From contig NC_083393.1 of NCBI RefSeq assembly GCF_030864355.1, positions 744,001 through 808,000 on the forward strand: a DNA stretch of 64,000 nucleotides, in the 5' to 3' direction. Within the stretch, counting starts at the first letter, position 1; every line of letters begins with the position of its first letter. A program made the position numbers and the translations under genes. The notes under the pieces are model-generated. The model made no database searches, was not told the origin of the DNA, and saw only the letters and a list, made by a program, of their open reading frames with translations. This document shows positions 47,322 to 58,583 of the stretch, in pieces. Origin of the DNA: Cutaneotrichosporon cavernicola (Eukaryota > Basidiomycota > Tremellomycetes > Trichosporonales > Trichosporonaceae).

Positions 47322-48711
47322 AATAGACATGTACTGTGATTGATCGAGTGGGCTTGCAGTCTTGCTTGTTCTCTCTGGCCCCTCTCTTCTTCTATTCTTT
47401 CCTTTGTGCTGTTCGTAGACTGATGCTCACGTGTCTTGCACTTCCCAGTTTGCAGCGATAAAGGATGTACGGTTGAGTCACAATTGGCTTCTTCATAGGC
47501 GAGATGGCCGAGCGGTCTAAGGCGCTGTGTTAAGGTGTTCCCAGAACATCCGCAGTCTTCGGACGTGGGTTCGAATCCCACTCTCGTCAGACGAGGATTC
47601 AGTTCCTCCGCCTCATCTTTTGGCGGCCCTTCCATTTTTCCGATATCTCCTATTCCGGTACACATTTGGCCGGCGGTCAACGTTTAGCAAGTGTCGCCTC
47701 ACATGTGCCTTGTTAGATTTACAAGCCTTACAAGCGTTTGCGCTGATCCTTTCCAGTGCAAGTTCAATCTTGGCTGGGCCGCCGGAAGAAGTCGCCTCTG
47801 ATTCACGCCACCCCCACCACGACTTCAGTCTAAGTTCCCACGTAGGTGATTTTGGAATTTTTGGAATTTTCCGACAGGAAGGTTGGGAACTTTTGCTCGC
47901 TCCACTTGCGTGAGATTAGGTAGGGATTACGGTTGATCAATGTTGCGATAAGGATGAGGATCAGGATATGGGTTATGGATTACTATTCACTCAGAAGGAT
48001 TAGGATAGTTTCGTATTACGATTCAAGCAGTGAAAGAAAAAGTGAACCAACGGTGCTGTTTGACAAGATTCGTGTAGAGGGTTGGCAGCGCCGTTCAGAT
48101 GGTGTTCCGACCTCGACCGCAGGTCGCAAAATGGTACTGTACATTTGTCACTGTGTCGCGCCGCTGTTCAAGTTTCTTAATGGGCTAAAGGTTGTAAGAA
48201 CAGATCGTGACGCATTACCGCTATGAAGCTCTGCCACAACGCTGTCGCACCTCTCGCTCCTTTAGCTTACTACTCATCCCCCAAACTGAAGCACTGTACA
48301 AACGCAACATCACGAGCGGCTCGCGGAACACAATCTCTGTAACTTGGAAATGTGTGCTCCTTCCGCCCGCCGCCACCGCCGTTCAGCTCTCAGCTCGCAC
48401 GCTGCAGCACACCCCGCACACTCTTCCACACATACAATGCATGGATGCCCGTTGTACGGGCGCTACAACACCGCGAGCTCGGGGCTCGCTTCCCTCTTAG
48501 GCTTACTTTATGCCTTTCTTGATTTTGACTTCTTTCGATTTCTTCTTTGTTGCTTCGATTTTGATTGGAGTGGCGGGCGCTCGCAGGCTTGCACCCAGTC
48601 GAAGCGTCTATGTGGGTGTCGGTGGGTGTCGGTGGCCGCCACACGGCCGCGAGGGTGGTCACAGAGCGGAGTATCAATGTTGCGAGTGTCGATGTCGAGA
48701 GTGGTGCTCGT
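47322..48711. other. intergenic stretch carrying a tRNA
   Basis: 1.4 kb between NUP133 and the minus-strand transcription factor, both ending here. It contains tRNA-Leu at 47498-47589. Degenerate GGATNAG copies occur near 47950-48005, and a duplicated TTTTTGGAA unit near 47849. Open frames over the tRNA are not genes. Confidence 0.5.
47498..47589 (+). tRNA. tRNA-Leu(AAG) with a 14-nt intron
   Basis: Acceptor stem GGCGAGA pairs with TCTCGTC (one G-U). D-stem GCC/GGC encloses a Leu-type D loop. Anticodon stem CTGTG pairs with CGCAG. The anticodon loop begins TT-AAG-G, giving anticodon AAG at 47532-47534. An intron of about 14 nt follows G37 (47536-47549). T arm is GTGGG-TTCGAAT-CCCAC, discriminator A. 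The variable arm is about 9 nt, somewhat short for class II. Reading the stem one base earlier would give UAA, also Leu. A-box and B-box promoter elements (TGGCCGAGCGG, GGTTCGAATCC) are intact. Confidence 0.9.
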
Positions 48712-51700
48712 CTACTTGGTTCCTGAAAGCGCGGCTCGGGTGCGGCGTGCTGGCGGTGCAGGCGCAATCTTCGCCTGCTGGGCGCGGGTCATGGGCGGCT
48801 GGGACGGAGCGAGTGCCACCTTGGGTAGGACTGGTGCTGAAGGTCGGCGCACGGCCGCAGTTGCAGGGGCGAGAGGCGGCGCTGGAGGTTGACCAGGTTG
48901 GGGAGCCTGTGCCTGCACCTGAGGCTGTGGCGCCTTCAGCTGCGCGGGCTGCTGCTGAGTTGCGCCCTGTTGCATCACCTGTGGGCCGGTCGCGCCAGGC
49001 ACAGCCACAGTCGAGCGACGCCGCTTCGGCTGCGGGCATCCATCTGGCTGCTGCGTAGGTTGGCGGACCAAAGGCGGCTTGCCGTTGATGGGGACGCCGT
49101 TGGTAGTAACAGGATGTCGGACCGGCTGCTGCTGCGGGCGTGGCGGTACCTTACCACGTTGACCGAGGGGCTGGGTAACAAACGGCATGCCGAAGCTCTC
49201 CGTCGACGACGTGTGGCGGAGAGATATTCCTGCGAGCTGCTTGAACAGCTGGAACAGGTCCTCGCGCAGAATATTGGCGAGCAGCGTGGCCTCCTGCAGA
49301 CTAAGCTTGGCGGCAAGGCCGCGAGCCTCGACCAGAGGGATCCACACACCAGGTACACCTGGCGCATGATGCATCCCTTGTGGCGAGATCAGAGGCACAG
49401 TGCGGTGCGACGCCAGCGTGGGCGAGGGCCCGTTGAGGAACTCGGGAATCCTCGTGGGTGCGACGCCCAGTGCCGTCAGTAGAGCAGTGCCGTTGACAAA
49501 GTCGGTGTCGAGGCGACGCAGGACTGTGCAGCGCCCGCCCTTAGGGTTGTCCCAGATATGCGAGTAGCAGGGAAGGTTGTCAACGACGCACGCATCGATG
49601 CCAGGAAGCAACCGCTTGGTGGTGCCACCAGGACGGCTCTGGGTCGAGGTCGTAGAGCTTGGTGTGGAGGCAGACGTGGATGCGGAAGCTGCCGAACCTG
49701 TGGGCGAAGCAGTCGTGATCCGCGCGACTGGCGAGACTGTGCGCGTCGGAGGTTGCGATTGTCCTTGCGACGATGCCTGGGATGGAGTATGCGAAGTCGG
49801 CTGCGACGATGTTTGCGAATGCGGCTTCGACACTGGCTGAGATGGAACAGCAGAACTTCCAACGGCAGCTCGCAGCGTGGGAGTCGGGGCGGCTGTCGGA
49901 GCAGGCGCGGGCTGAGCAACAGGGGCCGAATGCGGTACCGGCGTTGCAATCTGCTGTGATGGCACAGAAACAGCTTGGCGGGGTGGGCAAGGCGCCGGCG
50001 GTGCCGCGGGAGTTGCAGCAGCAGGATTCGGAGCGAGGGCTTGTGGTGCAGTGGCGGGCGCCGAAGCAGCCGCTGAAGTGGATGACTTCACTGTAGCAGG
50101 TGCGGGACCGGCGGGCACAGGCGCAGGCGCTATTGCAGGCCCGAAGGGAGGCGCAGCCGCAACCGCAGCCGCGGCCGCAGTCGCTGCCGTAGCCGTAGCC
50201 GCAGCCGCAGCCACAGCCGCAGTGGGGCCAGACTTGGAGCTGGACCCTGACTTCTGCTTGACTGGCTTCGGTCGCTCGGCAGGCTTCTCTGCCTTCTCCG
50301 CCTTGTCGCCCTTCTCCTTATCTGCGTCTTGTGTGGGCTTCGGCTTGAGAGGTTTAAGCGCAACCTGAACACCGGGTGGTCTTGGCGCGATGTTCAAGAC
50401 CTTCTTGGGTGGCGACCGGTTTGACGGGCCCTGGGGAACTGTCACCGTCGTAGGGACAGCAGGAAGAGGTGGCGGAGCAGTGGGCGGCAGCTGCGCAGCA
50501 AGCTCCTCCAGGTCCTCTGGCGTCAAGTCCAGGGCCATCGCATCGGGGTCGGCCTTGGACAGCATCGCCATCATCGCAATGTCGGCAGTCGGCACGATCG
50601 GCGTCATCTGCAGCGCCAGAGGCGACAACGTCGTCGGATGCGGGGCCATGTCACAGATGTTATCAGTCGAGCCCCAGTTTGGGGACATCTCGGGCCATGG
50701 CGTTGGCTGTGTACTGGGCCCAGCACTTGAGCTCGAAGGCGTGGCCTCACCAGGCGACGTGCTGCCAGAGTCCGTTGACGTCGACACGGTCGGGCACGCG
50801 TTTGCAAAGGTCCGGAGGCACTCGTCCCACTCTCGCTGTTTACGGACGCGTCGTAATTCCTCCTCTCGAGCGACTGCTTCTGCGAAGGCTTCGGCCGCGG
50901 CTTTCTCTAGCTCAGCTGTCCCGATTGCTTCGTCCAGCTCCATGTCATCCGAAGCAGTAGACAGGGCAGACTTGGCCTTGGGGCTGACGTTGATGACGAC
51001 TACCTCGGCAGGACTCGGAGCGGGTGTTATACGCTCAGCCTTGCGAGGAGTGGACCGATTTCGCCGCGAGCTCGAGCGCTGACTCCTCTTACGCACGAGC
51101 GCAGGAGGCACGAACTTGCTGATGGTGCTTGGGCACGGAACAAATGGGTTGTTTACTCCAATGCCACCCCAGCTGCTGCGCGAGGGATCTTGTCGAGTGC
51201 GTCCCCGCCCACGCCCAGGCGTGGTGTGAGGCTTTGACGCACCGGGAAGCCAGCTGTCCAGTTCATCCAGGTGCACGCTCTCGGGGCCGATCAACACCTC
51301 ATACTCGTAGTCTTCGTCGTTATCGTCCGAGTCTAGGTCCGGAAGCTCCGACAAGGGAGACGAGGCGGTGGACACGCTTGATTCGCGTGACGGCGCAGAC
51401 AGAATAGACGAGTGCTCGGACGTGGCGGCAGGGGACGGATAGTAGTCCTCGGGCTCCTGCTTGATGTTCATACTCAGGGCCGACGTGGTCTGTGCCCACT
51501 CGGCAGTTTGCAAAGCACGGTCACGTTCCGGTGTAGAAATGTCACCAACGGTCGAGCCCACCTCGAGATCCGAGAATGTCTCTTCGGCATGCACAGGGAG
51601 TTGGCCCGACTCGTCGAGCCAAGACTCGCCCTGATCCATGTCGACGTCCATGGCTATCGTTCTGCTCTCCCAGTCTCTTGCAGTTCTGAAGAAGGAGGTT

Positions 51701-53608
51701 GGCGATGTCTCAACAAAAGCAGGCAGGGAACGACCAGCCATGTTCGGAGACTGGACTGGGCTGGACGCGGACCATGCGGGAAGCGCGTTCGAGCAAGTAA
51801 CCGATTTGAGCTTCCCATGGAACTTGTGGTTGACGGTCGTGGTCGACGACTCGGTGCGACTCGACGTGTCAGAGGAGGAGAGGTTGTCGAGCTGGTTGTA
51901 GACGACCGCAGTCGCTGGCGGCTCGTCGAGCGAAAAGAGCTTGGACATGGCACACGTGGTGGCGGCGACCTTTGCCTCCACCTCGAGCTGCTTGATCCCT
52001 TCCGGAAGCTCGGCGTTGAGCTGTTCGTCCTCGGCCTTGACAATCACACCCGATCCTGTGCCCCAGTCGGGGTCACGCATCTCCTCATCCTCGCTTGAGC
52101 TTGTGTCACAGCCGATCGGCTCGTCGTCAACGGTTCTTCTGGCACCCCAGATGGTGTTGTCCAGCGCGTGGCACGGGAACGGCGAGTGAGCGGGCAGAGG
52201 CTGCGGCAGCTGGGTGGGAGTTTGAATGGAGGAAAAGAACAGCTCTCCTAGTGGAGACATGCGCGGTTGCTGGACGAAGCGCGGGTGATCAGCCGCAAGC
52301 GGAGGGAACGTAGGAAGCACAAAGCGGCGCTGTGACGGGCGCAATTGCGGTGCATCCTCGTCGTCCGATGAAGACTCGGACTCGGACGAGTCGAACACGC
52401 TACGACGTTCGCGTCGGCGCTCTGAGGGTGGCGACGTCGGAGGCGAAGAGCAAGGGAACACCGTCGAGTCGACAGTCTGGCTGCGAGACGTATCTCGTGA
52501 CATGTCGACGGCGGACGGCGCGTCGCTGTCCTCGCCCTGCTGCGACGCTGCATCGCCACCCCCGGCAGCTGACAAGCGCAGCTTTATCCGTGGAGGGGCC
52601 TGTGAGGATGAGGAGTCTGTCACCAGCGCGGGAGTGGCGCTGCCATCCTTCCTGTGTCGACCCTTGTGCGTGCTGGACGAGTCCTTGGACGGAGCCGGCT
52701 TGATTGACCGTTGCCTGGGAGCTGCCGGTTTACGAACCGGGGCCTTGGGAACGACAATGCCCGTGAAGGGGTTGCGCCACTTGGCTCGCCCCACGTCAGG
52801 AGACAGGTACCAAACGGGACCCTTTGGTCTTGACGGCCCTTCGAACGCCTGGGGATGGAGCGAGGGCTCGAGCACAGCCTCGGCCATCGATCCCGAAAGT
52901 TGGTACTTGACAAGCAGCGGCTTGCGCGCAGGTGACGACTTTGAGCATCGAGACTGGTGCGTCCGGATGGCGTTCTGAATCATCGCCCCTGGAGCCACGG
53001 CAACCGACGGAGGGCGCAGCCAACCATTCTCAAACGCGACAGATGCAAGCTCATCGGGTGAGAGCGCGATATTTCCCTGTGGCACGTTAGCGCTTCTGTG
53101 ACCCACTGCCCCACGAGACTTTGCTTACCATTATTGCACAGGCTCCACAGATGGCCATGAGCACTTCATCCACGAGATCTTCATCGGCTACCCCGCATTG
53201 TTGCTGTCCACCAAACTCGGCAGGGAAGGGACAAGGAACACGCTCGCGTGCTGTGTGTGCGTTCCTCAGGCCATGGACCTTGGGCATCAACCGTTGGTGT
53301 GCCTTTGCGACATGCCCCGAGCCGAGCTGTATTGATGGCGGATTGGGGTCTGCCGGGGTCAGAGGACCTGCGCTTGACGCTGGTGATGAGACAGTACCTC
53401 CCACAGATCGTCGTGCCCGGGTTGATGTGCGAGTTGGGCGCGATGGCCCGGTAGGAGTTGACGACGACGCCGCTCCGCTGGGACCAGCGGCAGCATCTGC
53501 GGCGGCCCCAGCGGAGACTGCGAACGCCAGTCGTGGAGTGGGTGGCGTGGCGGCGGGGGTGGAAGGCGCGGCAGGCGTCGCGGCAGAAGACCTCGCTGAG
53601 CGGGCCAT
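48712..53608 (-). CDS. candidate transcription factor: GDS1-like winged helix plus APSES/KilA-N domain
   Basis: About 1,614 residues from two exons, 53608-53129 and 53076-48712, with a 52-nt intron. Residues 115-250 resemble the GDS1-type winged helix (DEDLVDEVLMAICGACAIM, IQNAIRTHQSRCSKSS, ARKPLLVKYQLSG). Near residues 1325-1440 is an APSES/KilA-N-like DNA-binding domain (RCTVLRRLDTDFVNGTALLT, GVWIPLVEARGLAAKLSL, ILREDLFQLFKQL). The long middle is Ser/Pro-rich with acidic patches (ELPDLDSDDNDEDYEYEV) and an Ala/Val/Thr tract. The start was chosen at the first true ATG (MARSARSSAATPAAP); an earlier TTG-led extension and extra 5' exons cannot be excluded. APSES proteins in fungi control cell-cycle entry, morphogenesis and nutrient responses; which applies here is unknown. 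Domain calls are by eye and should be treated as moderate. Confidence 0.75.
50149..50225. repeat. GCCGCA-like hexanucleotide tract (poly-Ala/Thr/Val)
   Basis: An imperfect run of six-base units on the plus strand (GCAGCC/GCCGCA type), inside the transcription factor. On the coding strand it encodes a mixed run of Ala, Thr and Val (TAAVAAAAATATAATAAAAA). Such tracts can expand or contract in frame. Confidence 0.85.
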
Positions 53609-56600
53609 ACCGCGAAGCTGCCGTGCTGGTTGAGAGTACGAGTCGCCGCCTAGGATGAAGTGGCGGGGCTCGGTCAAAGGAAGGGTAGGTTGTTGTTGTT
53701 GTGAGCTAGTGCGACGCGAAAATGGACAAGCAGTCGAGCCAGTCTGAAATGATGACTGAGAACTGCCGGACCGCGTGCCGAGAAGCGGAAGGGGGGGAAA
53801 AGTCGAAAGGATATCTCAAGAGATCGTCACGCGAGTTCGTGCACAGGTGGCGACCTGCAAAATGGTTTTGGGGAAAAGAGTGAGAGAGATGGAGTTGTTG
53901 ATGAAGAGCAAAGGACTTGTTGGTAGGATGAAAAAAGATTGGGAGCGATTGGTGGCGACGGAGGGAAGGTTGAGCGGATCCCGATGCGAGGCCAGGAAGG
54001 AAAGTCTCGAGGTGAGTCGAGCAAGGGAAGCAAGGGAAGGGGGGAGGGATTGGATGCGAGGACTGGGCGCGGAGTGGGGAATGCGACTCAAAGTCACAGA
54101 TTGACAATGATGACGACGACAATGTTAGGTGGCCGAGGGAGAGAGGGCCACAGTCGGTTCACGTCGGTCTGTCTCTTGTGGTCGCTGTGCGCTTGTTGTC
54201 GTAGTCACTCGTAATGTTCCCTTCCTTTGGTAGTTTTGACCCGATTACTCGGAATGCCACAATCCTGTCAGTCTGTTGCCGCGTGCCGCGTGTCAAAAAC
54301 AGCGTCTGCTTGGTTCCAGCCAGTCGACAAAAGGAAGCCTCCGTTTTACACACGCCGTTCCTGGAACTCGCAGCTCTTTCAGTGACAGGCCGTTTGGCCG
54401 TTCCAGTGTTTTTGAGATGGTGATCGGAGTCCACTCGATAAAGCACCAAAATCCGACGGCGACCTTCCAATCGTGAAGCAGCCAAGCAAACCTCGCTGGC
54501 AGCTGACAGGTGGGTTGGTGCGGTTGGCAAAGTGGGCCGAATGGGAAACTGAATGGGCGTGGCGTATGGGATGTGACGACGGGCACGCGTGAATTGTTTT
54601 GTCGTGAAGCAAGGGGAGATGTGGCTGATGACTAAGTTGGGTGTGTGGCTGTGGCTCGAGCTCGGACGCAGACCACACCGATAGCCGTCCCGTCAACGCC
54701 GTGTGCCGTGTGTGGGGAGGGAGAGTCAAGGGCTCAAGGGTGGTATCGACCAGTCTGTGCGCAGGGGTAAACCCTTGTACGCTGATCTAGACCACTCGAG
54801 TCGGTGTACCGATGTGCAGGCCCTAGAAAACACGGCGCCAGGTTCGCGTTGCGTGACTGCCACTTGTCGTCGTTTTTGGCGCGGGAAGGGGCCGATTGGA
54901 GCGTGTACGCGGAAGATGGGCAAACTTTAGCCAATCGGTCGAGGCGAGGTTGAGGAGGAGGTTTCTCGAGGTTGAGGGAGAAGGAGGGAGGGGTAGAAGG
55001 GTGGGAGGGGAGGCCGAGAATGAGGTGGTGGGGGAAGGGGAGAGGGAGAGGGGGGGGGGGTGAAGGTGGGAGGTGTGGGAGGTGGGGTGGGAGGTGGGAG
55101 GTGGGGAAGGAGGGGGATGAGTGGTTTTGTTGGAGATGTGGTTGATTTGGTGTAATCTGTGAAAGAGTGAAAGGGGGATAAGGGGTGGTAGGGTGGATGT
55201 GTATGATAGCGTCTGCAGGATCTGGTAGCAATACATACATAGGATCCGATGTACTCCGGCAAAAACATCCCGTCTGGCCGTCTGATGTTCCTCTTGGTTC
55301 CTCGGGCGATCTGGCGAGCTGGCCGAGTGCGGGTGGGGTACAATATGAAGGGGTGATCACCTGTGGGCCCTTTCCTTGGAGATGTTGAGCGCGACGCATC
55401 AATCAGAGTTGTGGATTTTCTGTTCCCTCGACCCTTAGACTATTCACATCGTCATTACACCTAACCCAAAGTAACCCAGGTTTGGCAAAGTTTGGCACCT
55501 AATGGGGGTCAGGAGGTGGGATGACTGGGTGACCGGGTGACTCGGTTTTTGCACTTCAACATGGCTTTATAGGCTAAAGTGCCTGACTGTCAGAATCGTG
55601 AGGAGGGCTCTGACGTCCTGACTCCCGACTCTCCTTCGTCTGTTCGACTCGGTCCCTGGTCCGACATCTGCCCACGCTCTTTTCCCATCCCCCATCCCAT
55701 CCACCATCGCTAATACACTTGCATCTTACCCATTATGCCATAACCTCTGCAAGCCCCAATCCAGGCGCCCACTTTAGTCGGGTGGAGCAAGAGTCTAGAG
55801 CAAGGGTATGATGGCATCCGATGTGAAGCGCCACTTGGAGCTAGTTGTGGAATCGAGTCGGGTCCAGAGCAGAGTGTAAAAAAAGCTTCAGTAGCTGAAG
55901 GATGTGAGGAATCTATAAAGGGTCAATTACCTCAACGGCGTAGCTCTTTGGCGTTTTCCGTCATGTTCCCTGAAGGCCTGAGCCTGCATTGTGCTGCGTG
56001 CTTTTGAGTGTTCAGTAACTTAAGTGGGGGGATTGTAGCATGAGCGATTAGACGCCAATGGTGGGCGGGACGAGGCTTGGCCATATGAGGTCATGTGACA
56101 ACCATGACAAGGCAAACGAGTGGTGCCGTCCGGACCACACCACTAACCGCGGCACCGTGGTACGTAAGTGAGCTCATGGCCTCACAGCCCATGAGCGAGA
56201 TCCTGTTGTTCTGTTGTGTGGGAGTAGGTGCGTGAGGCCGGCCGGCAGAACTGAGTCAGGCGGTACTTCAAGACCCAGGCACGACGCACGTCACGTGCGT
56301 CAAGTAGGACTCATATACATTTGACTGTGTCGTGGCGCTTGTCGTGGCGCGTATCATGGCTTGTGGCGTCACCTTGTCGGAAGGTGGGGCAAACAAGGGC
56401 GTTGTCGGGTCGTGGGGACCTGTGAGCTCTGAAACAACGAGCACACGTCGGGTGTGTCCGAAAGTAGGTTGGTTGGTGGAGTTAGTGCATGTAGGGTAGA
56501 TAGAGATCGTAGAGAATGAACAAACGCGGAGCGGGGCTGTCTCGCTCAATTGTAGGCCAAGGGTCACAGCTGCCCCACTCCACCAATCTCATGAACTTTC

Positions 56601-56637
56601 GCATCCTGGCAACACCGCAAAAAACATAAACATCATC
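53609..56637. other. large intergenic region, 3.0 kb
   Basis: Largest gene-free gap in the window, upstream of the transcription factor gene. Long open frames such as 54734-55402 on the minus strand are Pro/Ser/His-rich and arise from a pyrimidine-biased strand; they have no domain. It contains the purine-rich block at 54943-55145. A repeated TTTGGCAAAG unit occurs near 55483, and a duplicated TGTCGTGGCG unit near 56325-56345. The 5' UTR and promoter of the factor, and perhaps unseen upstream exons or a long noncoding RNA, could lie here. Confidence 0.5.
54943..55145 (+). repeat. 200-bp purine-rich (GGAGG/GGGA) tract
   Basis: The plus strand is strongly G/A-biased here with many GGAGG, GGTGGG and GGGAGA runs and one 10-G homopolymer. 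Cytosine is rare. It could form G-quadruplex or triplex structures; this is a composition inference. Confidence 0.75.
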
Positions 56638-56766
56638 TCTTCACTAGTATATCGGTTAGTATATTCGCCTCTCAGTCGAGAGCTGCTGGAGTCTCCTCTT
56701 CGTCTCGAACGTCGAGCAAGCACAGCATGACCGCGAAAGAGCAGGGTTCAACTCCCTGGTGGAGAA
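56638..56766 (+). tRNA. tRNA-Glu(CTC) with a 57-nt intron
   Basis: Acceptor stem TCTTCAC pairs with GTGGAGA (one G-T). D arm is TAGTATATCGGTTAGTATA. Anticodon stem TTCGC pairs with GCGAA; the loop reads CT-CTC-A and then C38 after the intron, giving anticodon CTC at 56671-56673. Intron is about 56675-56731, unusually long for a tRNA. Variable loop AGAG. T arm is CAGGG-TTCAACT-CCCTG. Discriminator is A. Removing the intron restores a standard 72-nt cloverleaf that resembles fungal tRNA-Glu. Confidence 0.88.
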
Positions 56767-56877
56767 TCTTTTGCTGGGATCTCAGAGAGCTCGCCGGCAT
56801 CATTTCCGCCCACTCAGCTTGTGCAGAGGAGGACGACGTTGGCGCTGCTGAACTGATGCATCTCTATACTGCTCTAT

Positions 56878-58290
56878 CTACTCGGCCTTCTGCTTCCCCT
56901 TGTCGCTCTCGCCGAGGTGCATCCACAGCGCGGTGAAGAAGAGGAACGCGGCCGACGTGGACAGACACCCCGCGTAGAAGGGGTACGCGCCGGCAATGAA
57001 GCGCGGATGCTCGTCGTGGCGGAGGGGCACGACGCTGGCGCGGTCCGCAGCCTCGAGGAACGTCCAACCCGGCCGGAAATGGTTGACGACAAACTTGAAG
57101 ACACCGTGACGGTCCGGCGCGCGGAAACTCGCCGCGTACGTCGTCCCATCCGGACGGAAACTGACGGGCTTCAATTCGGTGCGGATGTGCGGGTCAAGCA
57201 TGGTGAACTCAAGCTGCATCGCGCCGTCCCAGTTACCCCAGCGGGAGAGGTTGCCGCGCGTCTGGTACTCCTGGATCGTGATTTCGTACGCCACCTCGTC
57301 TTTCTTGGTGTATGCTTCACGGGGCTCCTTTTCGCCGACGCGGTGGTGGTGTGTCTTAGCAACGCGGATCACGCCCGTCTCCTGGAACAGCCAGCGGGTC
57401 AGGTCCTCAAGCGCGGCGCGGTTGCCCGTCTCCTTGCCGTCGAGGTCCTTGCCCCACCACTTGTCTGACAGCATGGCCGGCGAGCCAATGAACCCGATGC
57501 GCGAGTTGGCGCGCGTCTGCAGCGCCGCGACGGCCGACATGCCCTCACCCGCAAACTTGACCTCGTGTCCGGGCTTCGTGGTCGGCGCAACACCGTCCTT
57601 GTCTCCGACATAGGCGGTGACTGGGGCGCGGAGAACGTCGATAAGGAGCGGGTTCGAGTTGAGGTTGAAGCCCGTGCCGTGTGGGAAGACGATAGCTCCA
57701 GTCTTGGGGAGCACGACCTCGGGAGCGACGTTGGACGAACTGGGAAGCACGACGCAGCAGCTCTCGTGCCCTCCGACGTGCGAGAACGCATCGCGCACCT
57801 GGTACCCCTTCGGTGCGGCCTCTACACCGTACTGCTGGAGAATGGTGCGCTGTGCCTCGCTAATCTCTGGCGACAACACATACAGCGTGTTAAGATAGGT
57901 CCCCTGCGCGTCGAATAGGGCTTGAGGAGTGACGTGCTTGCCGAGTTCTGGGTAAGCTTCATATCTCCATCTCTCTCTCTCTGTCTCCAAGACGTACTCT
58001 CAGTGTCTGGGGCAAAGACAATCAGGTGTTCGTGGAGGGGCACGCCGAATGCGTCGAGCAGTAGCTCGTCACCCGGCGCCGCGAACGTTAGCTCGTACCC
58101 CCGTTCTAGTGTTAGCTGAATCTAGCATCCGCATACGCTCTAGAGAGGACCAGAAGCCCTTGTAGTGGTCCTGCTCGACCTTGGGGCCTAGGACGACGAG
58201 CACTCGGTCGCCGGTCGAGGAGCGGGCGGAGGCGGGAACAAGCGCCGCCGCAAAGGAAAGGAGTGTGGTGAAGATAGATCTAGCGCGCAT
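56878..58290 (-). CDS. WBP1: oligosaccharyltransferase subunit OST48/Wbp1
   Basis: ER membrane subunit of the N-glycosylation complex, 443 residues from exons 58290-58137, 58105-57998 and 57947-56878. Signal peptide MRARSIFTTLLSFAAALVPA, then VLVVLGPKVEQDHYKGFW and RGYELTFAAPGDE (the GIFT-like first domain). DHLIVFAP-like HLIVFAPDTE is characteristic. GFIGSPAMLSDKWWGKDLDG is another family hallmark. A single C-terminal transmembrane helix (YAGCLSTSAAFLFFTALWMH) and short KGKQKAE tail complete it. The first intron is 31 nt and joins SSLE to QRGYELTF. The second is 50 nt and contains a GA run (CT on the plus strand). It diverges from TSR2 over 293 bp. Confidence 0.94.
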
Positions 58291-58583
58291 GGCGCTGTGG
58301 TTTTGTCTAGTCTAGTCTAGTTTGGCAATGTTGAAGGCTGAGACGCGCCAGTTACGAGTGAGAGTGACTTCCAGCGCGTCAGCGGGTGGAGGGGTGGATT
58401 GGGTGCCACGACCACGTGGCGGTCTATTTCCGCCGCCCACCCACTGTAGAGTTCAAGATTTCTGGGTGGAGGTGGTTTAGCGCCGGTCACTTGCACTCTG
58501 GTACTCTGAGACTGTCAACATTATCAACACAATCAACACTACGCATCGTAACCCCAACCACCAACTCTAGCGCTTTCACAACA
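58291..58583. promoter_or_regulatory. divergent promoter region, WBP1 / TSR2
   Basis: 293 bp between divergent starts. Contains a CTAGT-like tandem (TAGTCTAGTCTAGT) at 58304-58321 on the WBP1 side. No defined factor site was identified. Confidence 0.5.

Noticed and set aside
47950..48005. Degenerate GGATNAG copies resembling telomeric repeats
   Set aside because: Too irregular and too few; no tandem periodicity.
54734..55402. Pro/Ser/His-rich 222-residue frame in the large gap
   Set aside because: Follows from the pyrimidine-rich minus strand opposite the purine tract; three overlapping frames are equally open.
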